NCBI GenBank assembly: GCA_023405705.1
Contig: JAEXXR010000189.1
Location: 1 to 8,004, forward strand
Length of the DNA stretch: 8,004 nt
Source of the DNA: Actinomycetes bacterium
Lineage (GTDB): Bacteria > Actinomycetota > Thermoleophilia > Solirubrobacterales > Solirubrobacteraceae
Direction: 5' to 3'
In this document: piece after piece, positions 1 through 5,755 of the stretch
Layout: every line of letters starts with the position of its first letter
Position numbering within the stretch: the stretch's first letter is position 1
Notes under the pieces: generated by a model
Database searches by the model: none
What the model saw: the letters and a program-made list of their open reading frames with translations, nothing else
What the model was told of the DNA's origin: nothing
Position numbers and translations under genes: made by a program

Positions 1-180
1 GCCGCCACCGGCACGAGTGCGGACACCGGCGCGACGGGCACGACCGAGACCGGAACCACCGGCACGACGGACGCCGGAACCGGCACCGGCACCACCGGCG
101 CCGCCGACGCGACCGGCACCGCCGACACGACCGCAACCGGCGGCACGACCGGAACGACCGGCACCGACACGACCACCGAC
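1..180 (+). repeat. Degenerate Thr-Gly coding repeat
   Basis: Short units built on ACCGGC and ACGACCGG recur irregularly and encode runs such as TGTTGTTD and TGTGTTG. The codons vary (ACC/ACG, GGC/GGA), so the repetition is stronger in the protein than in the DNA. This is a low-complexity coding repeat, not an exact tandem array. Confidence 0.6.
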
Positions 181-237
181 ACCGCGACGATCGACCCCGC
201 GGCGACGGGCGGCGGCGCGACCGCGCCGACCGGGTGA
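1..237 (+). CDS. C-terminal tail of a Thr/Gly-rich protein, probably FtsL-like division protein (5' end outside window)
   Basis: The reading frame is open from the first base and stops at a TGA at 235-237. The visible 78 residues are of very low complexity: I count 33 Thr and 18 Gly, with Ala, Asp and a single Glu, no Lys or Arg and no aromatic residue, giving a net acidic tail. Nearly all third codon positions are G or C, which supports this frame over the Arg/Pro-rich and His/Arg-rich alternatives. The stop overlaps the GTG start of ftsI in a GTGA junction, as expected for a coupled operon partner. In dcw clusters the gene just before ftsI is usually ftsL, a small bitopic membrane protein whose C-terminus faces outside the cell. 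That position is the only reason for suggesting FtsL; no membrane segment or coiled coil is visible in this fragment. It could equally be a lineage-specific protein with a disordered extracytoplasmic tail. Confidence 0.6.
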   Translation, partial: AATGTSADTGATGTTETGTTGTTDAGTGTGTTGAADATGTADTTATGGTTGTTGTDTTTDTATIDPAATGGGATAPTG

Positions 238-1910
238 GGCCCCGCGTGCCGAGCCTGACCGACCGGCGCATCGGCCTCCTCTTCCTGATCTTCGTGCTCG
301 CGCTGGGCGCGGCGTTCGTGCGCGCCGGCTGGCTCGGCGCCGTCAAGGCGCCGGCGCTCAAGCAGGCGGCCGCCAGCCAGCAGGTGCAGACGATCGAGCT
401 GCCCGCTCCGCGCGGCGCGATCCTCGACCGCCGCGGCAGCTACCTCGCCGTCTCGGAGGCGGCGAGCGACGTCTCCGCGACGCCGTACCTGGTCAGACAG
501 CAGCTGAGCGTCGCCAACCAGCTCGCGCCGCTGCTCGGCGTCGAGCCGGCCGACGTCCTCAGAAAGCTGGAGAAGGGCGGCGGCTTCGTCTACCTCGCGC
601 GGCGGCTGCCGGCCGAGCAGGCGAACCAGATCAAGAGACTGGGGATCGAGGGGATCACGCTGACGCCCAGCTCGCTGCGGACCTATCCGCGCGGCTGGTC
701 GGCGTCGCAGGTGCTCGGCTCCTCCAGCGAGGAGCCCGGCGGCGGCACCGGCCTCGAGTACGGCCAGGACGCCACGCTGCGCGGCAGAAACGGCCTCCGC
801 CGCGTCGTCAACGACGCGCTCGGCGAGCCGATCTCGATCAAGGACGAGCCGAGAACGGTCCCGGGCAGAGACGTCAGACTGACGCTCGACGCCTCGCTGC
901 AGGACAAGGTCGAGTCGGTGCTGGAGGGCGTCGGGCAGATGTGGCGCCCCGCCAGAGGCGCGACCGCGATCGTGATGAACCCGCAGACGAGCGAGATCCT
1001 GGCGCTCGCGAACTGGCCGAAGGTCGACGCCAACGACCCCGGCAGCGCGCCCGGCTGGGCCAACGCGAACCGCGCCGTCGGCATCACCTACGAGCCGGGC
1101 TCGACCTTCAAGGCGTTCACGATCGCGGGGGCGCTGGAGGACGGCACCGCGACGCCGGAGAAGCAGTACTACCTGCCGATACAGCTGCCGGTCGCCGACC
1201 GCATACTCCACGACGACCACCCGCGCGGCGAGATGTCGGCGAGCGTCTCCCAGATCATCGCCGAGTCGAGCAACATCGGCACGGTCAAGGTCGCGCTCGA
1301 CATGGGCGCGAGACGCTTCAGCCAGTGGGTCGACAGGTTCGGCTTCGGCAGACCGACCGGCGTCGCGCTGCCCGGCGAGGAGCAGGGGATCGTCCCGACC
1401 TACGACGACTACTCCGGCTCGTCGATCGCCAACCTGCCGATCGGCCAGGGCCAGGCCGTCACGCCGATGCAGATGATGCAGGCGTACTCGGCGGTCGCCA
1501 ACGGCGGGATCCTGCGCACGCCGCGGCTGATCGACGAGGTCGGCGGCGTCAGAGTGCCGCTCGACCCGGGCAGACGCGTGATCTCCGAGCAGACCGCCGC
1601 GCAGGTGCGCGAGATGCTGAGAGGCGTGCTGGCGGCCGGCGGCACCGCCGCGGAGGCCGAGATCCCCGGCTACGACCTCGCCGGCAAGACCGGCACCGCC
1701 AACAAGGTCGACGCCAGAACGGGCGAGTACTCGAGAGAGCGCTACATCGCCTCGTTCATGGGCTTCGCGCCGGCCAGCGACCCGAAGCTGCTGATCGCCG
1801 TCGTCGTCGACGAGCCGCAGGGCTCGATCTACGGCGGCCAGGTCGCGGCACCCGCCTTCCAGAAGATCGCGGCATGGGCGCTGCCGTACTTCGGCGTCAG
1901 ACCGAATTGA
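234..1910 (+). CDS. ftsI: Septal peptidoglycan transpeptidase FtsI (class B penicillin-binding protein, PBP3 type)
   Basis: This 558-residue protein would crosslink peptide stems of nascent septal peptidoglycan, working outside the membrane with FtsW. A single membrane segment lies at about residues 13-35. The PBP dimerisation domain begins with RGAILDRRG at 60-68. The transpeptidase domain carries all three active-site motifs: STFK with nucleophile Ser290 and Lys293, SSN at 345-347, and KTGT from Lys485. There are no C-terminal PASTA repeats. The GTG at 234 overlaps the upstream stop (GTGA). A second in-frame GTG at 246 is also possible, because GGTGAGG at 233-239 would then act as its ribosome binding site; it would remove only four residues. 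The frame stays open further upstream, but there it encodes an implausible His/Arg/Asp run. Codon use is odd: about 16 of roughly 42 arginines are AGA, and two Ile codons are ATA, unlike the other genes here. The class B PBP assignment is very safe; FtsI rather than an elongation PBP follows from the cluster position. Confidence 0.96.
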   Translation: MRPRVPSLTDRRIGLLFLIFVLALGAAFVRAGWLGAVKAPALKQAAASQQVQTIELPAPRGAILDRRGSYLAVSEAASDVSATPYLVRQQLSVANQLAPLLGVEPADVLRKLEKGGGFVYLARRLPAEQANQIKRLGIEGITLTPSSLRTYPRGWSASQVLGSSSEEPGGGTGLEYGQDATLRGRNGLRRVVNDALGEPISIKDEPRTVPGRDVRLTLDASLQDKVESVLEGVGQMWRPARGATAIVMNPQTSEILALANWPKVDANDPGSAPGWANANRAVGITYEPGSTFKAFTIAGALEDGTATPEKQYYLPIQLPVADRILHDDHPRGEMSASVSQIIAESSNIGTVKVALDMGARRFSQWVDRFGFGRPTGVALPGEEQGIVPTYDDYSGSSIANLPIGQGQAVTPMQMMQAYSAVANGGILRTPRLIDEVGGVRVPLDPGRRVISEQTAAQVREMLRGVLAAGGTAAEAEIPGYDLAGKTGTANKVDARTGEYSRERYIASFMGFAPASDPKLLIAVVVDEPQGSIYGGQVAAPAFQKIAAWALPYFGVRPN

Positions 1911-1945
1911 TCGCGACCGGCGGCGGAGCGGTCGGGTCGGCTGGG

Positions 1946-1951
1946 TACACT
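1946..1951 (+). promoter_or_regulatory. Candidate -10 element (TACACT) for a leaderless murE transcript
   Basis: The 50-base gap between ftsI and murE (1911-1960) is the only substantial gap in the cluster. TACACT fits the TAnnnT core of actinobacterial -10 boxes and ends 9 bases before the murE ATG, so transcription would begin at or very near the start codon. The 15 bases before the ATG contain no purine-rich ribosome binding site, which agrees with a leaderless message. No convincing -35 element is visible 16-18 bases upstream. The element is inferred from spacing and composition only. Confidence 0.35.
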
Positions 1952-1960
1952 CGTCGCCCG

Positions 1961-3457
1961 ATGAAGCTGCTGGACGTGATGGCCAGCGCCGCAGATGCCT
2001 CCGCGCTCGCCACTGCCGCCGGCGAGACCGAGGTCACCGCGCTCGCCTACGACAACCGGAAGGTCCAGCCGGGAACGCTCTTCTTCTGCGTGCCCGGCTA
2101 CACGCGCGACGGTCACGACTTCGCGCCCGACGCCGTCGAGCGAGGCGCGTCGGCGCTCGTCGTCGAGCGCCCGCTCGGCCTCGGCGTGCCCGAGGTGCTC
2201 GTGCCGTCGGTGCGGGCCGCGATGGCGCCCGCGGCGGCCGCCTTCCACGGCCGCCCGAGCGAGCAGCTCGCCGTCGTCGGCGTGACCGGCACGAACGGCA
2301 AGACGACGACCGCCTTCCTCGTCCGCGCGCTGCTGGAGGCCGCCGGCCGCCAGACCGGGCTGCTGGGGACGGTCACGGCCGTCGTCGGCGGCGCCGAGCG
2401 CGAGGTGCAGCGCACGACCGCCGAGGCGATCGAGCTGCAGCGCGACCTCGCAGAGATGCGCGACGGCGGCGACGTCGCCGCCGGGATCGAGGTCTCCTCG
2501 CACGCGCTCAGACTCCACCGCGCCGACGCGACCCGCTTCGCCGCCGCGATCTTCACGAACCTGACGCAGGACCACCTCGACTTCCATCCGTCGATGGACG
2601 ACTACTACGCCGCCAAGCGGCTGCTGTTCCTGCCGGAGCAGGGCGAGCGGCCCGGCGTCGCGGTCGTCAACGTCGACGACGCCTACGGGGCGAGACTGGC
2701 GCAGGAGCTGCGCGCGGCCGGCTCCGAGGTCGTGACGATCGCGATCGAGGCCGACGCCGACTGGCGCGCGAGCGACCTGCGGACCGGCCTGACGGGCTCC
2801 ACCTTCACCGCCCGGACGCCGGAGGGCGAGATCGAGCTGCGCACCCCGCTGCCGGGCCGCTTCAACGTCCAGAACGTGCGCGGCGCGATCGCCGCCGTGC
2901 GCGCGCTCGGCGTCCCGCTGGCCGAGATCGCGGCGGCGCTGCCGGCCGCCGGCCGCGTCCCGGGCCGCTTCGAGCCGGTCGACGAGGGGCAGGAGTTCGC
3001 CGTGCTGGTCGACTACGCGCACACGCCCGACTCGCTCGACAACGTCCTGCAGGCGGCCCGCGGGCTGACCGAGAACCGCGTCCTGACCGTCTTCGGCTGC
3101 GGCGGCGACCGCGACCGCGGCAAGCGGCGGTTGATGGGGGGGATCGCCGCGCGCCTCGCCGACGAGGCGTATGTGACCTCCGACAACCCCCGCTCCGAAG
3201 ACCCCGAGCAGATCCTGCGCGACGTCGTGGAGGGGACCGGCACCGGCCCCCACGTCCACGTCGAGGTCGACCGCCGCAAGGCGATCCACCAGGCCGTCGC
3301 GGCGGCTGCGCCCGGCGACGTCGTCGTGATCGCCGGCAAGGGCCACGAGCAGGGCCAGGAGTTCGCGGGCGGCGAGAAGCTGCCGTTCGACGACGTGACC
3401 GTCGCGCGCGAGGCGCTGCGCGCCCGCCTCGGCGGCTCCGAGGACCGGGCGGCCTGA
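1961..3457 (+). CDS. murE: UDP-MurNAc-L-Ala-D-Glu:meso-diaminopimelate ligase MurE
   Basis: A cytoplasmic Mur ligase of 498 residues that adds the third stem amino acid to UDP-MurNAc-L-Ala-D-Glu using ATP. The N-terminal UDP-binding domain contains the GTLFFCVPG strand. The central ATPase domain has the P-loop GTNGKTTT with Lys114, the EVSSHAL segment at 177-183, NLTQDHLDFH at 200-209, and Lys219 at the position of the carbamylated lysine. The C-terminal domain has DYAHTPDSL, then DNPRSEDP at 408-415, and KGHE at 460-463. In this family DNPR marks enzymes that take meso-diaminopimelate, so the wall is predicted to be DAP-type. The length is normal. The ATG at 1961 is chosen because family homology begins there; the same frame is open back to near the window start, but that stretch overlaps ftsI and is Arg/Pro-rich noise. 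No ribosome binding site precedes the ATG, and a possible -10 box lies just upstream. MraY follows after four bases, with no murF between. Confidence 0.97.
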   Translation: MKLLDVMASAADASALATAAGETEVTALAYDNRKVQPGTLFFCVPGYTRDGHDFAPDAVERGASALVVERPLGLGVPEVLVPSVRAAMAPAAAAFHGRPSEQLAVVGVTGTNGKTTTAFLVRALLEAAGRQTGLLGTVTAVVGGAEREVQRTTAEAIELQRDLAEMRDGGDVAAGIEVSSHALRLHRADATRFAAAIFTNLTQDHLDFHPSMDDYYAAKRLLFLPEQGERPGVAVVNVDDAYGARLAQELRAAGSEVVTIAIEADADWRASDLRTGLTGSTFTARTPEGEIELRTPLPGRFNVQNVRGAIAAVRALGVPLAEIAAALPAAGRVPGRFEPVDEGQEFAVLVDYAHTPDSLDNVLQAARGLTENRVLTVFGCGGDRDRGKRRLMGGIAARLADEAYVTSDNPRSEDPEQILRDVVEGTGTGPHVHVEVDRRKAIHQAVAAAAPGDVVVIAGKGHEQGQEFAGGEKLPFDDVTVAREALRARLGGSEDRAA

Positions 3458-3461
3458 CGAG

Positions 3462-4430
3462 ATGGGACGGATCCTGATCGCGGGCACCGCCTCGCTGCTG
3501 CTCTGCATCTTCCTCAGCCCGCGCTTCATCGCCTTCATCCGCGAGCGCGAGTTCGGCCAGCACATCCGCGAGGAGGGGCCCTCGGGCCACCACTCCAAGG
3601 CGGGCACGCCGACGATGGGCGGGATCATCATCTTCGCCGCCGTCTCGATCCCCTTCCTGATCCTGACGAACTACGACTGGCTGGCGATCGGCGTCTTCGG
3701 GACCGCGATCGCCTGCGCGATGATCGGCTTCGTCGACGACTACACGAAGGTGATCCACAAGCGCTCGCTCGGCGTGAGAGGGCGCACGAAGCTGATCCTG
3801 ACGATCGTCATCTCGATCGGGCTGTGGCTGATCGCGACGAGAGGCGCCGGCCTGCAGCCGACGCTGCGGCTGCGCGTCGTCGACGCGCAGATCGACCTCG
3901 GGATCTTCTATCCCGTCTTCATCTACCTCGTCGTGGCGGGCACGACCTCGGGCGTCAACCTGACCGACGGCCTCGACGGCCTCGCCGCCGGCTGCGCCGC
4001 GATCGTGCTGCTCGCCTTCATCGGCATCACCTACATCACGACCGGGCAGCAGGAGCTGAGCCTGCTCGCCGCCTGCCTCGTCGGGGCGTGCGTCGGCTTC
4101 CTCTGGTTCAACTCGTTCCCCGCGAACATCTTCATGGGCGACACCGGCTCGCTCGGCCTCGGCGGCGCGATCGCCGGCCTCGCGGTGATGACGAAGACCG
4201 AGATCCTGCTCGTGATCCTCGGCGGGATCTTCGTGATCGAGACGCTGTCGGTCGCGATCCAGGTGTTCGCCTTCCAGACGTTCAGGAGACGGGTCTTCCT
4301 GATGGCGCCGATCCACCACCACTTCGAGCTGCGCGGCTGGTCGGAGACGAAGATCATCCTGCGCTTCTGGATCATCGCCGCGGTCTGCTCGGCGATCGGC
4401 TTCACGATCTACCAGCAGAGCATCCGGTGA
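3462..4430 (+). CDS. mraY: Phospho-MurNAc-pentapeptide transferase MraY
   Basis: An integral membrane enzyme of 322 residues that moves phospho-MurNAc-pentapeptide from UDP onto undecaprenyl phosphate, forming lipid I at the inner face of the membrane. About ten hydrophobic segments are visible. Family signatures appear in order: HHSKAGTPTMGG at 43-54, the Asp pair of VDDYTK (Asp92, Asp93), NLTDGLDGLAAG from Asn166, NIFMGDTGS with Asp227, and MAPIHHHFE with the histidine triplet at 285-287. These include the Mg- and substrate-binding acidic and His residues known for the family. The length is typical for an actinobacterial member. The ATG lies four bases after the murE stop, with only a weak GACGAG before it, so translation is probably coupled to murE. 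The stop overlaps the murD start in a GTGA junction. Three arginines use AGA, fewer than in ftsI. Confidence 0.97.
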   Translation: MGRILIAGTASLLLCIFLSPRFIAFIREREFGQHIREEGPSGHHSKAGTPTMGGIIIFAAVSIPFLILTNYDWLAIGVFGTAIACAMIGFVDDYTKVIHKRSLGVRGRTKLILTIVISIGLWLIATRGAGLQPTLRLRVVDAQIDLGIFYPVFIYLVVAGTTSGVNLTDGLDGLAAGCAAIVLLAFIGITYITTGQQELSLLAACLVGACVGFLWFNSFPANIFMGDTGSLGLGGAIAGLAVMTKTEILLVILGGIFVIETLSVAIQVFAFQTFRRRVFLMAPIHHHFELRGWSETKIILRFWIIAAVCSAIGFTIYQQSIR

Positions 4431-5752
4431 GCGACCGGCCGGCACTGCCGGACGGTCCCTTCCTGGTCGTCGGCCTCGCCCGGTCGGGGATCGCCGCCGC
4501 GCTGCTGCTGCACGGCCGCGGCGCCGCCGTGATCGGGGTCGACGCGGGCGCGCCAGACGTCGAAAGGCTTCGCGCGGCCGGCGTCGAAGTGCACGTGGAT
4601 GCCCCAGGAACCGATCTGCTCGACCGCGCCGGCGCGCTCGTCAAGAGCCCCGGCGTGCCCGGGACCGCGCCGGTCGTCGCGCTCGCGCGCGAACGCGGGA
4701 TCCCGGTCCTGGGCGAGGTCGAACTGGCCTGGCGGCTGCTGCCCAACGACTTCATCGCGGTGACCGGCACCAACGGCAAGACGACGACGACCGAGCTGAT
4801 CGGCCACATCCACCGCGAGGCGGGCCTGCCCGTCGCGGTCGCCGGCAACGTCGGCACGCCGGTCGCCTCGCTGGTCGGCGAGCTCGACGCGGGGACGACG
4901 GTCGTCTGCGAGTCGTCCAGCTACCAGCTGGAGGACACGCTCGCCTTCGCGCCCGCGGCGGCGCTGCTGCTGAACGTCACGCCCGACCACCTCGACCGCC
5001 ACGGCACGCTGGAGGCCTACCGCGAGGCGAAGCTGGAGGCGTTCCGCCGCCAGAGCGCCGCCGACGTCGCGGTCGCGCCGACCGACCTGGCGCCGCTCCT
5101 GCCGGGCGAGGGCCGCCGCGTCACCTTCGGCCTCGCCGCTGAGCACGCGACCGTCGCGCTCCACGACGACGGCGCGATCAGCTGGCAGGGCGAGCGGCTG
5201 ATCGGCTCGGCCGAGATCGGCATCCCCGGCCCGCACAACCGCGAGAACGCGATGGCCGCCGCCGCGGTCACGCTCGCGCGCGGCGTCGACCCCGACGCCG
5301 TCCGCGCCGCGCTGCGCAGCTTCGGCGGCGTCGCGCACCGGCTGGAGCCGATCCGCGAGCGCGACGGCGTCGCCTACGTCAACGACTCGAAGGCGACCAA
5401 CGTCGACGCGACGCAGGTCGCGCTGCGCTCCTACCCGCCGGGGTCGGTTCACCTGATCGCCGGCGGGATCGCGAAGGCGCAGGACTTCACGCCGCTCGTC
5501 CCGCTCGTCGCGGAGCGCTGCGCGTCGGTCCACCTGATCGGCGAGGCCGCCGCCGAGATCGCGGAGGCGCTCGCGCCCGCGGGCGTCCCGCTGCACGACG
5601 ACGGCGACATGGAGCAGGCGGTCGCCGCCGCCGGGGCATCGGCCCGGCCGGGCCAGGTCGTGCTGCTGTCGCCGGCCTGCGCCAGCTTCGACCAATACGC
5701 GAACTTCGAGGCGCGCGGCGACCACTTCCGCCGCCTGGCCCAGGAGGCCTGA
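4427..5752 (+). CDS. murD: UDP-MurNAc-L-alanine:D-glutamate ligase MurD
   Basis: A cytoplasmic ATP-dependent ligase of 441 residues that adds D-Glu to UDP-MurNAc-L-Ala. The N-terminal Rossmann-like domain begins with FLVVGLARSG, followed by KSPGVPG at 73-79. The ATPase domain has the P-loop GTNGKTTT with Lys118, ESSSYQLE at 162-169, NVTPDHLDRH from Asn183, and Lys202 at the carbamylated-lysine position. The C-terminal domain has His304-Arg305, NDSKATN with Lys322, and SPACASFDQ from Ser415, all matching MurD rather than MurC, MurE or MurF. The GTG start is taken because it overlaps the mraY stop (GTGA) and places the first beta strand correctly; no strong ribosome binding site precedes it, so coupling to mraY is likely. 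Codons of residues 43-64 include an unusual cluster of A- or T-ending choices, whereas the rest of the gene is strongly G/C-ending. No AGA codon was seen. Confidence 0.97.
   Translation: MSDRPALPDGPFLVVGLARSGIAAALLLHGRGAAVIGVDAGAPDVERLRAAGVEVHVDAPGTDLLDRAGALVKSPGVPGTAPVVALARERGIPVLGEVELAWRLLPNDFIAVTGTNGKTTTTELIGHIHREAGLPVAVAGNVGTPVASLVGELDAGTTVVCESSSYQLEDTLAFAPAAALLLNVTPDHLDRHGTLEAYREAKLEAFRRQSAADVAVAPTDLAPLLPGEGRRVTFGLAAEHATVALHDDGAISWQGERLIGSAEIGIPGPHNRENAMAAAAVTLARGVDPDAVRAALRSFGGVAHRLEPIRERDGVAYVNDSKATNVDATQVALRSYPPGSVHLIAGGIAKAQDFTPLVPLVAERCASVHLIGEAAAEIAEALAPAGVPLHDDGDMEQAVAAAGASARPGQVVLLSPACASFDQYANFEARGDHFRRLAQEA
5742..5747 (+). promoter_or_regulatory. Ribosome binding site of ftsW (AGGAGG)
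   Basis: A perfect AGGAGG lies inside the last codons of murD, eight bases before the GTG at 5756. It is the only strong Shine-Dalgarno sequence at a gene start in this window and decides the ftsW start. It suggests that ftsW is translated at its own rate and not solely by coupling to murD. Confidence 0.85.
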
Positions 5753-5755
5753 GCG

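Noticed and set aside
1..180. CRISPR-like or satellite repeat at the window start
   Set aside because: There are no constant-length repeats or spacers; the pattern follows the codon frame of a Thr/Gly-rich protein.
1914..1934. Possible hairpin (CGACCG with CGGTCG, nine-base loop) after ftsI, as a terminator or attenuator
   Set aside because: The stem is only six base pairs and no T-run follows. Such inverted repeats arise often by chance in GC-rich DNA.
17..1960. Open frame continuing upstream of murE, which would make a protein of over 1100 residues fused to MurE
   Set aside because: It runs in a different frame through ftsI and the Thr/Gly tail and encodes Arg/Pro-rich noise. MurE homology begins at the ATG at 1961. 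Lack of stops is expected at this GC content.
3824..4426. Upstream extension of the murD frame through mraY
   Set aside because: The extension is Arg/Asp/His-rich and overlaps the conserved MraY; MurD begins at the GTGA junction.
1829..4445. Long minus-strand open frames (600 and 527 codons) opposite murE and mraY
   Set aside because: They are antisense to conserved genes, low in complexity and Arg-rich, with no family resemblance.
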